This document shows positions 49,850 to 58,884 of a stretch of DNA of 64,000 bases, in pieces. Numbering within the stretch: position 1 is the stretch's first letter; every line of letters starts with the position of its first letter. The position numbers and the translations under genes are program-made. The stretch spans positions 558,001-622,000 of the forward strand of contig NZ_BMXQ01000001.1 of assembly GCF_014651835.1 (NCBI RefSeq). Reading direction: 5' to 3'. Under the pieces are notes generated by a model, which was not told the origin of the DNA, searched no databases, and worked only from the letters and a program-made list of their open reading frames with translations. This stretch comes from Pigmentiphaga litoralis. GTDB lineage: Bacteria; Pseudomonadota; Gammaproteobacteria; Burkholderiales; Burkholderiaceae_B.

Positions 49850-51199
49850 CTAGCGCACCATGCAGGGCATCTTGTTGTCGAATGCCCAGCCGGGAATCAG
49901 GTGCTGCATGGCCATGGCGTCGTCGCGAGCGCCCAGCCCGTGCTGCTTGTAGAGCTGGTGGGCGCGTTCGACCGCGTCCATGTCCAGCTCGACGCCCAGC
50001 CCCGGCGCTTCGGGCAGGTCGATGTAGCCATTGCGGATCTGCAGCGGATTGCGCGTCAGTTGCTGGCCGTCCTGCCAGATCCAGTGCGTGTCCAGCGCGG
50101 TCACGCGGCCGGGCGCGGCGGCGCCCACGTGCGTGAACATCGCCAGCGAAATGTCGAAGTGATTGTTCGAATGCGATCCCCAGGTCAGGCCGAAGGCCTG
50201 GCAGGTCTGCGCCACGCGGACCGAACCCTGCATCGTCCAGAAGTGCGGATCGGCCAAGGGGATGTCCACGGACTGCAGGGACAGGGCATGCGCCATCTCG
50301 CGCCAGTCGGTGGCGACCATGTTGGTCGCCGTAGGCAAACCGGTCGCGCGGCGGAACTCGGCCATGACTTCACGGCCCGAGAACGCGCCTTCGGCGCCGC
50401 ACGGATCTTCGGCGTAGGCCATGACACCGTGCAGGTCGCGGCACAGGCGGATGGCGTCTTTCAGCAGCCAGCCACCGTTGGGATCCAGCGTGATGCGCGC
50501 CTGCGGGAAACGTTCGTGCAGGGCGCGAATGGCTTCCACTTCTTCTTCGCCGCGCAGCACGCCGCCCTTCAGCTTGAAGTCCTGGAATCCATACCGTGCG
50601 TAGGTGGCTTCGGCCAGCTTGACGATGACGTCGGGCGTCAGCGCCTTTTCGTGCCGCAGGCGCAGCCAGTCGTCCGTTTCGTCGGGCGAGCTGTCATAGT
50701 CCAGCGGCGTCTGGTGACGGTCGCCCACGTAGAAAAGGTAGCCCAGCATCTGCACCGACGTGCGCTGCACGCCTTCGCCTAGCAGCGCAGCCACGGGCAC
50801 GTTCAGGTACTGACCCAGCAGGTCCAGCAGGGCCGACTCGGCCGCGGTAACGGCATGGATGGCCACGCGCAGGTCGAACGTCTGCTGGCCGCGGCCGCCG
50901 CTGTCGCGGCTGGCGAAGGCTTGCCGCATTTGATTCAACGTGTGCTGATAGTTGCCGATGGAACTACCGATGATGAACTGGCCGGCGTCTTCCAGTGTGG
51001 CGCGGATCTTCTCGCCGCCGGGCACTTCGCCCACGCCGGTGTGGCCGGCGCTGTCGGTCAGGATGACGAGGTTGCGGGTGAAGTACGGGCCATGCGCGCC
51101 GCTCAGGTTGAGCAACATCGAGTCGCGTCCGGCGACCGGAACGACACGCATGTGGGTGATGGTCGGCGTCTGGCCGACTGCGGGGGAGGTGTGGGGCAT
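49850..51199 (-). CDS. gudD: Glucarate dehydratase (enolase superfamily)
   Basis: The 449-residue protein matches glucarate dehydratase in length (446 in E. coli). It has [17 protein letters not shown] with the K-x-K base pair, [12 protein letters not shown] and [21 protein letters not shown] as metal ligands, and the [17 protein letters not shown] histidine base. It dehydrates D-glucarate to 5-dehydro-4-deoxyglucarate. It is 51 bases after a Bug receptor gene and both lie behind LacI-type operators, suggesting a glucarate uptake and breakdown unit. The later enzymes are not in this window. Confidence 0.93.
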   Translation of the reverse strand: MPHTSPAVGQTPTITHMRVVPVAGRDSMLLNLSGAHGPYFTRNLVILTDSAGHTGVGEVPGGEKIRATLEDAGQFIIGSSIGNYQHTLNQMRQAFASRDSGGRGQQTFDLRVAIHAVTAAESALLDLLGQYLNVPVAALLGEGVQRTSVQMLGYLFYVGDRHQTPLDYDSSPDETDDWLRLRHEKALTPDVIVKLAEATYARYGFQDFKLKGGVLRGEEEVEAIRALHERFPQARITLDPNGGWLLKDAIRLCRDLHGVMAYAEDPCGAEGAFSGREVMAEFRRATGLPTATNMVATDWREMAHALSLQSVDIPLADPHFWTMQGSVRVAQTCQAFGLTWGSHSNNHFDISLAMFTHVGAAAPGRVTALDTHWIWQDGQQLTRNPLQIRNGYIDLPEAPGLGVELDMDAVERAHQLYKQHGLGARDDAMAMQHLIPGWAFDNKMPCMVR

Positions 51200-51250
51200 G
51201 GCAGCTCGGAAAAATAGGTTCGTTGTGCAGTCGACCAGGTCGCGCTGCGT

Positions 51251-52222
51251 TTACTCGATCGTGATGTTGCCGGCCTGGATCACTTCTTTCCAGCGCGCGC
51301 TTTCCTGCTGCTGGAAGCGGGTGAACTCTTCAGGCGAATTGGCGACGACCTCAAGGCCCTGATCCGTGAATGGCTTGCTGATGGCAGGATCCTTCACGGC
51401 ACTGACCAGCGCGGCCGACAGCTTGTCGCGCACATCCGTTGGCAGGCCCTTGGGCGCCACCACGGCTTGCCACGAATAGACCACCAGGCCGGGCACCGAC
51501 GCCTCGGCAAAGGTCGGGATATCCGGCAGAACCGCCGAACGCTTGTTGCCGGTGATGGCGATGGCCTTGAGCTTGCCTGCCTTGATGTGCGGCAGCACGG
51601 CGTTCACGTTCTGGAACGACATGTCGACCTGATTGCCCAGCAGGTCCGAGATGGCTGGCGCGCCACCTTTGTACGGCACATGCAGGCCCTTGGTGCCGGT
51701 CTTTTGCCAGAACAGTTCAGCGGTCAGGTGATCGGAAGAACCGGCGCCCGATGTGGCGAAGCTGACGCCGCCCGGCTTGGCCTTGAGCAGGGCCAGGGCG
51801 TCCTGCACGTTATTGACCTTGGATGACAGGGCCGGGCTGACGACCAGCACGTTCGGCGCCTGCACGGCCACGGTCAGGTAGGTGAAGTCCTTGGCAGGGG
51901 AGTAGGGCAGCGACTTCATCAAGTGCTCGGCCACGACCAGCGGGGCGAGCGACGTGACCATCAGCGTGTAGCCGTCGGGCGCGGCGCGGGCAACCTGTGC
52001 AGCGCCGATCGTGCCGGTCGCGCCGGCCTTGTTCTCGATCACGAAGGTCTGCTTGAACTGCTCCGTCAACTTGTTGGCGACGGAACGGGCAACCGAGTCG
52101 GTCGCGCCACCTGGCGGGAAGGGCACCACCACCGTTACTGGCTTTTCAGGCCACGCGTGCGCAGCGCCCGCAGCGGCCAGCAGTGTCAGACCCACGATCC
52201 ATTTGCTCGAACTGCTGTTCAT
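51251..52222 (-). CDS. Bug-family receptor, probable aldarate/glucarate ligand
   Basis: The 323-residue protein has a signal peptide (VGLTLLAAAGAAHA). Bug motifs: WPEKPVTVVVPFPPGGATDSVAR, VIENKAGATGTIG, APDGYTLMV, GLHVPYKGGAPAISDLLG and VAPKGLPTDVRDK. CGGAGA precedes the ATG at 52222; a TTG-started extension into the operators is not used. It is first in the operon with glucarate dehydratase, so a sugar diacid is the likely ligand. No TctAB partner is here. Confidence 0.9.
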   Translation of the reverse strand: MNSSSSKWIVGLTLLAAAGAAHAWPEKPVTVVVPFPPGGATDSVARSVANKLTEQFKQTFVIENKAGATGTIGAAQVARAAPDGYTLMVTSLAPLVVAEHLMKSLPYSPAKDFTYLTVAVQAPNVLVVSPALSSKVNNVQDALALLKAKPGGVSFATSGAGSSDHLTAELFWQKTGTKGLHVPYKGGAPAISDLLGNQVDMSFQNVNAVLPHIKAGKLKAIAITGNKRSAVLPDIPTFAEASVPGLVVYSWQAVVAPKGLPTDVRDKLSAALVSAVKDPAISKPFTDQGLEVVANSPEEFTRFQQQESARWKEVIQAGNITIE

Positions 52223-52247
52223 TGTTGTCTCCGTCGTTTTATTAGTT

Positions 52248-52280
52248 GTTAACGTTAACATTTCACTTGTTAACGTTAAC
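52248..52280. promoter_or_regulatory. Two LacI-type operators GTTAACGTTAAC
   Basis: The palindrome GTTAACGTTAAC occurs at 52248-52259 and 52269-52280, exactly 21 bases apart (two helical turns). Both lie between the Bug start at 52222 and the LacI gene at 52416. This is the usual operator layout for a LacI-family protein such as the one encoded next door. Two sites one face of the helix allow cooperative binding. Confidence 0.75.
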
Positions 52281-52415
52281 GTCAGAAGTGGCGAGAGTAT
52301 GGATCAAGTTTCGGGAGCCGGCATCGGGGCAAACCCAGGGGTTGGAGAGTGACCTGCCGGGAGCAACGGGTTAGCCTTCTGCTTTCTTCCCAGCACAAGT
52401 CACCTGTTTCCGCCC

Positions 52416-53456
52416 ATGCCCGCGACGTCCAGCAAGCCTGATGTTCCTCCGCACAGTCCCGTCGAACGGGGCAAGGTCACCGTGCGCGAAGTGGCGCGCG
52501 CCGCTGGCGTGTCAATGATCACCGTGTCGCGCGTCATCAACACGCCCCAACAGGTGTCGCCCGCCACGCTTGAAAAGGTGAATGCCGCCATCAATGCGCT
52601 TGGGTATGTGCCCAACCTGATGGCGGGTGCGCTGCGCTTGTCGCGCAGCAACCTGGTGACGCTGCTGGTGCCCTCCGTGGCCGGTTCCCTGTTCGCCGGC
52701 ATGCTGACCGAGTTGACCGAATCGCTGGATGCCAAGGGCTTCCAGTTGATGGTTGGGCAGAGCGGCTACGCCACGCCACGAGAAGACGCGCTGCTGCGCG
52801 CGATCATTGGCCGTCGTCCGGATGGCATTGTCTTGACCGGGGTCATGCATTCGCCCCAGGGGCGGCAGTTGTTGCAGGCATCCGGTATTCCGGTGGTGGA
52901 GACGTGGGACACGACGTCGACGCCCATCGACATGCTGCTCAGCGTGTCGCACGAAAAGATCGGCGCCGCCGTCAGCACCTATCTGTTCGACGCTGGCAAG
53001 AAGCACCTTGCGGTGCTGGCTGGCGATGACGAGCGCGCGCACCTGCGTGCCGAAAGCGTCGTGCGCACGGCGCTGAAACTGGGGCTGCCGGAACCCGTGG
53101 TGCGTTTCCTATCGGCCCCCACCACGCACGCGCAGGGGCGGGAAGGACTGCGGTCCTTGCTCGATGCAGACAAGCGCATCGACGGCGTGTTCTGTACGTC
53201 CGACCTGATGGCGGCGGGCGTGCTGACCGAGGCGATGGTGCAGGGACTGTCGGTGCCGGGTCAGTTGGCGGTCGTCGGGTTCGGGGACATGGACATCGCG
53301 GCATCGATGTCGCCGTCGATCACGTCGGTGCACGTGGACGGTGGCGCCATTGGCGCGCGCGCGGCCGAGATGATTGCGGCGTGCGCGAATGGGCGCCGGC
53401 CGGCGGAATCGGTGGTGGAAATCGGGTTCGAGATAGTGCGGCGGGAGAGCGCTTGA
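52416..53456 (+). CDS. LacI-family regulator of the glucarate operon
   Basis: The 346-residue protein has a LacI HTH at about 20-45 (VTVREVARAAGVSMITVSRVIN) with the hinge helix RLSRSNLVTLLVPS. The sugar-binding domain contains VGQSGYATPREDALLRAIIGRRPDGIVLTG and GFGDMDIAASMSPSITSV. It resembles GntR-type gluconate regulators. It is divergent from the Bug-gudD operon and should bind the GTTAACGTTAAC pair, releasing it in the presence of the sugar acid or a breakdown product. Confidence 0.92.
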   Translation: MPATSSKPDVPPHSPVERGKVTVREVARAAGVSMITVSRVINTPQQVSPATLEKVNAAINALGYVPNLMAGALRLSRSNLVTLLVPSVAGSLFAGMLTELTESLDAKGFQLMVGQSGYATPREDALLRAIIGRRPDGIVLTGVMHSPQGRQLLQASGIPVVETWDTTSTPIDMLLSVSHEKIGAAVSTYLFDAGKKHLAVLAGDDERAHLRAESVVRTALKLGLPEPVVRFLSAPTTHAQGREGLRSLLDADKRIDGVFCTSDLMAAGVLTEAMVQGLSVPGQLAVVGFGDMDIAASMSPSITSVHVDGGAIGARAAEMIAACANGRRPAESVVEIGFEIVRRESA

Positions 53457-53499
53457 GGGGGTGATGCCTAGCCTGGGTCACCCTGCCTTCACCTACCGC

Positions 53500-54924
53500 C
53501 TACTCCTCGAACAACACCTGCAGATCCGCGATGTGCACCATCAGCTCCCTGACGCGGCGCAGGGTCGCGTACTGGTTGAGCACGCTAAGCCAGCGCGGGT
53601 CGTTCAACAATGCCTGCCACACCGGCTCGAGCTCGCTGATGCGCGCCGTGCCGTCCGCGGTGTCGTCATGCTTCATGTCGTCACGCTTCAGCTTGCTGGC
53701 GTAATCGAGGGTGGTCGTTGACGACAGCAACTGCATGCGGCTGGCTGCGCTGAGCGGACGCGGGGCCTGATCGGCAGGCGCGTCCGAGCAATACAGCACC
53801 GTATCCTGGAATGTTTCAGCGGTGTCTGTCGTGGGCAGAGCGTTGAGCGATGCGCCGCGAATGTCCACGGTTCCTTGTTTCGCCACGAAGCGGTACACGA
53901 CATCTGGATCCGCCAGGGAAAGCAGACGCAAGCCGCGCAGCAGTCTCGGAAAGTCAGTGGTCGCGGCGTCCGCCGATGCCTTGGCCTCGACCAGCAGGCA
54001 CACGTCCCAGGGCTGCGCTACGTCGCCTTCGGTGTTGGGTTGCCGCAAGACCACTGCGTCCCACTCGGTCTTGGCGCGCTGGGCGCTGTCGACCAGGACT
54101 GCGGGAACGTGCATGGCGGTAACGACACGGTAGGTCCACCGCTTGCCGTCGACACGACCAAGGTGCCGAGCCAGCGCATCCAGCGCGTGCGCGGCAAGGG
54201 CTTCCACCGCGGCGCCGCGTTCCTGCGCGCCGGCGCCTTGCGCCGCCGCTTCCGCGCTGCCCGACGCGGGGCCATGCGACTCCCATAGCGCCAGGTACTG
54301 CCGCACGCTGGCGTCGTCCGCCAGCGTTGACAGGCGCTGGAGACGTTCCAGGGCGGGGGCCGCCAGAAGGTTGCGCAGGCTGCGTTCCAGATCCGAGTCG
54401 CGCTGCGTCTCTGGACGGGTCAACATGCAGTGGCAGGTCTTGCCAACGTCCGTCCACGCGCCGGATGACGCCTGCGTATGCACCCGCATCAGCATGTCGC
54501 GGAGCGCATCTGGCTCACGCCGCTGCAATTTTCCAGGGTGCGCGATGGCGTCGACGCTGCTGCGAACCCGGCGCTTGTCCTTTTCTGCGTGTGCCTGCAA
54601 CGAGGCAAACTCGCGAACGCGGGCGTTCCCGTGGCGGAGCACCATGGCCTGGAATGCCACGTCGCCCGCCTGTGGATGCAAGGCCTCGGTGATCAGATGG
54701 TGAAGCGAATCCAGAAAGCGGTCTTTAAGGGGGGCGTCGGGTTGATCACCGCGTTCACGTGCCATTCGCGCCAGCTCGATGGCCACGGCAATGTCGGTCT
54801 GCGTGGATGACGCAGACCCGCCAGCGAGGGGACCAGCAAGGTGGCCAGCGAGCGCCGGTGCCCGGTATCGCCGGGGCACGGTGCGAAGCAACTGGACCAA
54901 CGGAGGGCAGGGCGGTGATTCCAT
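53500..54924 (-). CDS. Hypothetical protein with PD-(D/E)xK nuclease-like core
   Basis: I do not recognise the family. The 474-residue protein is mostly helical in its first 260 residues. A beta-rich segment then shows KTEWDAVVL with D289 and, about 25 residues later, CLLVEAKAS with E313-A-K315, the D...ExK layout of PD-(D/E)xK nucleases. The C-terminus is again helical. I start at the ATG at 54924; a TTG 11 codons earlier is possible. It has no operon partner. It could be a restriction-type or repair nuclease, or a degenerate fold member. Confidence in function is low. Confidence 0.75.
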   Translation of the reverse strand: MESPPCPPLVQLLRTVPRRYRAPALAGHLAGPLAGGSASSTQTDIAVAIELARMARERGDQPDAPLKDRFLDSLHHLITEALHPQAGDVAFQAMVLRHGNARVREFASLQAHAEKDKRRVRSSVDAIAHPGKLQRREPDALRDMLMRVHTQASSGAWTDVGKTCHCMLTRPETQRDSDLERSLRNLLAAPALERLQRLSTLADDASVRQYLALWESHGPASGSAEAAAQGAGAQERGAAVEALAAHALDALARHLGRVDGKRWTYRVVTAMHVPAVLVDSAQRAKTEWDAVVLRQPNTEGDVAQPWDVCLLVEAKASADAATTDFPRLLRGLRLLSLADPDVVYRFVAKQGTVDIRGASLNALPTTDTAETFQDTVLYCSDAPADQAPRPLSAASRMQLLSSTTTLDYASKLKRDDMKHDDTADGTARISELEPVWQALLNDPRWLSVLNQYATLRRVRELMVHIADLQVLFEE

Positions 54925-55057
54925 GACGGCGGGTCGTGCAATGTGCGGCAGGCGCAAGGCGGGCCGGTCAGTCTAGCAGCATGGGGAACGGCGCTTGCAG
55001 AGCCGTAGCGTGCGTTCTGCGGCCTGCAGTGGGCCGAACCGCTACTCGAAGGATGCA

Positions 55058-56002
55058 ATGATGAGTCACATGCTTGCCTACCGAATCCACGCGTTCGGTG
55101 GCCCCGAGGTATTCAGACCCGAGTCGGTCGACGTTCCCGAGCCCTCTGGCTCCGACGTGTTGATCCGCGTCCTGACCGCTGGGGTCAACCCGGTTGACGC
55201 CAAGACGCGCGCTGGCACCTACCCCATGATCGGCGACAAGGACCTGCCTTACATTCTTGGCCGTGATGTGGCCGGTATCGTTGAACAAGTGGGGGACCTT
55301 GCCTTGCCCTGGAAGGCGGGCGATGAAGTCATCGCATTTGTCGGGCAAGGCCATGGCGCCTTTGCGGAATACGTCATCGTCGACGCCAAGGCCATCACGC
55401 GCCGTCCGGAGTCCGTCGACTGGGTACACGCGGGCGCGATCCCGCTGGCCGCGCTGACCGCGTGGCAAGGACTGTTCGATCATGGCACGCTGGAATCAGG
55501 GCAGCGCGTGTTGATCCACGGCGCATCGGGCGGCGTGGGGCTCTTTGCCATCCAGTTCGCCAAGCAGGTCGGCGCCGACGTGTTCGCCACCGCGTCGGGC
55601 GAGGGCGTCGATCTGCTTCGCGAGATGGGGGCCGACCACGCGATCGACTACACGTCCGAGAAGTTTGAAGACGTTGCCACCGATATCGATCTGGTGCTCG
55701 ACCTTGTCGGCGGCGAGACGCAGCAACGGTCCTGGGATGTGATCAAGCCGGGCGGCGTCCTGGTTTCCACGCTGGGCGAGCCATCGCAGGAAGAAGCGGC
55801 CAAGCGGGACATCCGCGCCATGCGTTTTCTTGCCGAGCCCGATGGCCAGCAATTGGCCACGATCTGCACCCTGATCGATGAAGGCGATCTGATAGTCAAG
55901 GTAGTCCGCACGTATCCCTTTGACGCTGCACCCGATGCCCTGGCCGCGGTAGAGGAAGGACACGCGCGGGGCAAGGTGGTGATCGAGGTCGCAATGCAGT
56001 AA
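55058..56002 (+). CDS. Zinc-free medium-chain dehydrogenase (quinone oxidoreductase-like)
   Basis: The 314-residue MDR protein has a GroES-like N-terminal domain (PEPSGSDVLIRVLTAGVNPVDAKTR), GRDVAGIVEQVG, and a Rossmann NADPH site GASGGVGLFAIQFAK. It lacks the GHE and cysteine zinc ligands, so it belongs with NADPH:quinone oxidoreductases and enoyl reductases. AAGGA precedes two adjacent ATG codons (55058 and 55061); either may be used. It stands alone, divergent from the nuclease-like gene. Confidence 0.92.
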   Translation: MMSHMLAYRIHAFGGPEVFRPESVDVPEPSGSDVLIRVLTAGVNPVDAKTRAGTYPMIGDKDLPYILGRDVAGIVEQVGDLALPWKAGDEVIAFVGQGHGAFAEYVIVDAKAITRRPESVDWVHAGAIPLAALTAWQGLFDHGTLESGQRVLIHGASGGVGLFAIQFAKQVGADVFATASGEGVDLLREMGADHAIDYTSEKFEDVATDIDLVLDLVGGETQQRSWDVIKPGGVLVSTLGEPSQEEAAKRDIRAMRFLAEPDGQQLATICTLIDEGDLIVKVVRTYPFDAAPDALAAVEEGHARGKVVIEVAMQ

Positions 56003-56128
56003 TCACCTGTCCAATCCAGGGGCTCATGCATAATTCGCTATCGTTGACACCCGCAATCATTCCGGCCCCGCCGGTGCGCGCGGCGGCAACGGCGACGTCG
56101 CGCGTCAACCCATGAACAGGAGACAGCA

Positions 56129-56893
56129 GTGAACCTTGGAAAAGTGGCGGTCGTAACCGGAGCGGGATCGGGCATCGGCAAGGCAGTAACGCTGGCGCTG
56201 GCGGAAGCGGGCTATCGCGTGGTGCTGGCGGGGCGCCGCGAAGCCATGCTGGACGCGGTGCGTGACGAGGCCGAGCAGCGGCATGGCGCGGCTGACCGGC
56301 TGCTGTGCGTGCCGACCGACGTGGCCGATGCCGCCGCGGTGGAGGACCTGTTTGCGAAGGCCGTGGCGCATTTTGGCCGGGTGGACGTGCTGTTCAACAA
56401 TGCGGGCCGCGGCAACCCGCCGGGGTCGTTCCTCGATTGGACGGCGGCCGAATGGCGCGAGGTGGTCGACGTCAATCTGAACGGCATGTTCTATTGCCTG
56501 CAGCAGGCGTTTCGCGTGATGCGTGATCAGTCACCGCAAGGCGGCCGCATCATCAACAATGGTTCTATTTCGGCCCATACGCCCCGCCCCAATTCGATCG
56601 CTTATACCGCGACCAAACATGCGGTGATGGGGCTCACGAAGACCGCGGCGCTGGATGGCCGGGCGTTCAATATCGCGGTCGGGCAGATCGACGTCGGCAA
56701 TGCCATGACCGAGTTGGCGTCCCGCATGGCCAGGGGCGTGCCCCAGGCGAATGGCGCGGTCGAAATCGAGCCAATGATCGACGTGGACGTGGTCGGGCAG
56801 TCGGTGCTGTACATGGCGAACCTGCCGCTGGAAGCCAACGTGCTGTTCCACACGGTAATGGCCACCAAGATGCCCTTCGTGGGCCGGGGCTGA
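56129..56893 (+). CDS. SDR-family oxidoreductase
   Basis: The 254-residue SDR has TGAGSGIG at 10-17, AGRR at 34-37 implying NADPH, NNAG at 90-93, S146, Y159 and K163. It ends [12 protein letters not shown]. The start is GTG 56129 with AGGAGA seven bases upstream. It is 126 bases after the MDR gene on the same strand, and the pair may share a pathway, though nothing here names it. Confidence 0.92.
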   Translation: MNLGKVAVVTGAGSGIGKAVTLALAEAGYRVVLAGRREAMLDAVRDEAEQRHGAADRLLCVPTDVADAAAVEDLFAKAVAHFGRVDVLFNNAGRGNPPGSFLDWTAAEWREVVDVNLNGMFYCLQQAFRVMRDQSPQGGRIINNGSISAHTPRPNSIAYTATKHAVMGLTKTAALDGRAFNIAVGQIDVGNAMTELASRMARGVPQANGAVEIEPMIDVDVVGQSVLYMANLPLEANVLFHTVMATKMPFVGRG

Positions 56894-56920
56894 GCTTCGA
56901 ACAGGAGCCCGCTCCAAGCC

Positions 56921-57727
56921 TTAGCCGCCCCAGTACGCCCCCGCATAGCCCCGGTACGGATTGCCATACGCAGGCCGTCCGGCCAGACGGTGTTCTTCCA
57001 TGAACCGTTCGATGGCCGCCGGGCTGCCCCCCTTGAACATTTCCTTCAATACTCCGTCGGGCAGAAGCTGGCGATAACGCACCGGCAGCCCGGCGTACGC
57101 CGCGCCTTCGGGCAGGTCGCGTGGCACGCCGATCGGATCCAGGAAACGGGCTTCGCCCCGCTCGCTGTCGTAGCGGGCGCGCACCTGCACGGCCGCGTCC
57201 AGGATGCCGCCGATGACGTCGGACAGCCGGCGCCCGCTCACCCGAGCCTGCCAGGATGCGCGCAATTCCAGCAGGCGATCGGGGGGCGCGCCGTCGCACG
57301 CGCCCTGGTAGGCGGCGGTCAGGCAGTGATCGCCCGCCGCAAGCAGGCGCTGGGTTTCCGTGGGTTCGCGTTCGAGCAGGGACAGCACCTGGCCCAGGGA
57401 CGCGCCTTCCATATAACGATCGGGGCCGATCTCGTAGCCGATATCACCCGGGTTATGGTGGTCGACCGCAACAATCGGCACGTAGCCACGAAGGTGGCAT
57501 TCCACTGTCACGATGGGCGCCTTGGGCAGGAGGACGGCCGGTCTCAGACCTCCCGGGCCGGTGTGCAGCACGCCGTCGGCGTCGTAGGCAGTGCGCGGCG
57601 AGACGCGCTGCCGGCCCGTGGCCGCCACCACGCACGCGTAGCCGGCGTCCTGCACGACGCGTTCGATTTCACGCATTTCGGGGTCCTGGGCGCCCAGCAC
57701 AAACGTGCAGTCCGCGAGTAATGGCAT
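56921..57727 (-). CDS. Conserved hypothetical protein with DHH-like motif
   Basis: I do not recognise the family. The 268-residue protein has VECHLRGYVPIVAVDHHNPGD (residues about 74-94), DRYMEGASLGQVLSLL and AAGDHCLTAAYQGACDG. DHH and DHC-type acidic/histidine clusters could bind metal, as DHH phosphoesterases do, but the other DHH-family motifs are not clear. AGGAG precedes the ATG at 57727 and is partly within a perfect hairpin (57737-57774). It follows the TauD-like and Bug genes on the same strand and may belong to that unit. Confidence 0.7.
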   Translation of the reverse strand: MPLLADCTFVLGAQDPEMREIERVVQDAGYACVVAATGRQRVSPRTAYDADGVLHTGPGGLRPAVLLPKAPIVTVECHLRGYVPIVAVDHHNPGDIGYEIGPDRYMEGASLGQVLSLLEREPTETQRLLAAGDHCLTAAYQGACDGAPPDRLLELRASWQARVSGRRLSDVIGGILDAAVQVRARYDSERGEARFLDPIGVPRDLPEGAAYAGLPVRYRQLLPDGVLKEMFKGGSPAAIERFMEEHRLAGRPAYGNPYRGYAGAYWGG

Positions 57728-57736
57728 GCCTTGCTC

Positions 57737-57774
57737 CTGATGGGCATCGGGGCAGATGCCCCGATGCCCATCAG
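57737..57774 (-). promoter_or_regulatory. Perfect 18 bp hairpin touching the ribosome site of the DHH-like gene
   Basis: CTGATGGGCATCGGGGCA and its exact complement flank GA between the Bug stop and the DHH-like start. On the minus-strand mRNA the 3' arm ends in CAG, overlapping the AGGAG ribosome site. No T-tract follows. It could be a translational switch, attenuator or mRNA processing site. Confidence 0.6.
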
Positions 57775-57796
57775 CAAACGATATGCCACTTCCGGG

Positions 57797-58756
57797 TCAG
57801 GTCGCCTTGGCGCCCGTTGCCTTGACCACCGCGCCCCAACGTTCGACTTCCGACTTCACGAAGGCGCCAAAGGCATCGGGCAGGCTGCTTTGCGCAATCA
57901 GCCCTTCGTCCAGCAGCCGGCGGCGAATGGGTTCCTGAGCAAGTGTTTTCTCGACGGCAGCCGAGATTTGCTGGGCCAGTTCCGGCTTGATGCCCGCCGG
58001 GCCAAGCAGTCCGTACCAGGCGCTGAAATCGTACCCGGGCAGAACGTCCGCAACGGGCGCCACGTTGGGAGCCGACACCATGCGCTGCGCACTGCTGACG
58101 CCCAACGGCTTGAGTGTCTTGTTGTCCATTTGGGCCTTGGCCAGCGCGGCCGTGGCGAACATCAGGTCGACCTGTCCGCCGAGCAGGTCGTTCATGGCGG
58201 GGGCCGTGCCTTTGTACGGGATCAGCGTGATGTCGACACCCGCCCGGGTCTTCAGCACTTCCGACGCCAGGTGGCCCGAGGAACCGATGCCGGGCAAGGC
58301 CATGTTCAGCGTGCCGGGCTCCGCCTTGGCCAGGGCGATGAGTTCGCGCACGTTGTTCGCCTTGATGCCGGGGCGCGCCAGCAGGATCGACGGCGCGCTG
58401 GCGACACAGGCGATCGGCGAAAAATCCTTGACCGGATCAAAGGGCAGCTTGGGGTAAAGCGTCGCGTTGATGGCGTGGCTGGTGTAGCACATCAGCAGGG
58501 TGCGGCCATCCGGTTCGGCGTTGGCGACCTGCTGCGCGGCGATGTTGCCGCCGGCGCCTGGCTTGTTCTCGACCACGAACGTGCCACCGAGCAAGCGCCC
58601 GAGTTCCAGCGCCATCAGGCGGGCCACCGTATCGGTACCGCCCCCCGGGGACGCCCCCACCACGATGCGTGTGGCTCCGCTTTGCGCCCGCGCCATTCCT
58701 GTGGCGGCCAGCATGCCCGCTGCGCTCATGGCGCCCAGAAACGTTCTTCTTTGCAT
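57797..58756 (-). CDS. Bug-family receptor with Tat-type signal
   Basis: The 319-residue Bug protein starts MQRRTFLGAM, a twin-arginine motif close to the Tat consensus, then a hydrophobic stretch and ARA-QS. Other family members here use Sec-type signals. Bug motifs: RIVVGASPGGGTDTVARLMA, VENKPGAGGNIAAQQVA and LIPYKGTAPAMNDLLGG. It is 128 bases after the TauD-like gene in the same direction; the two may handle one substrate. No TctAB gene is near. Confidence 0.9.
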   Translation of the reverse strand: MQRRTFLGAMSAAGMLAATGMARAQSGATRIVVGASPGGGTDTVARLMALELGRLLGGTFVVENKPGAGGNIAAQQVANAEPDGRTLLMCYTSHAINATLYPKLPFDPVKDFSPIACVASAPSILLARPGIKANNVRELIALAKAEPGTLNMALPGIGSSGHLASEVLKTRAGVDITLIPYKGTAPAMNDLLGGQVDLMFATAALAKAQMDNKTLKPLGVSSAQRMVSAPNVAPVADVLPGYDFSAWYGLLGPAGIKPELAQQISAAVEKTLAQEPIRRRLLDEGLIAQSSLPDAFGAFVKSEVERWGAVVKATGAKAT

Positions 58757-58884
58757 GGCTATCTCCTTGTGTGCCGGGTCTTCCCCAAGCTTGTTATGTC
58801 AGGCCATCCGCGTGGCTGGATGTGGGTGCGCGGCCGCGACCCGTTTTCAGGGTGGCGACCGCGTCGGAAATTCGGGTGTGACGA

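Noticed and set aside
53450..53490. GGGTGA/TCACCC hairpin after the LacI gene
   Set aside because: Only a six-base stem with no T-tract; too weak to call a terminator in GC-rich DNA.
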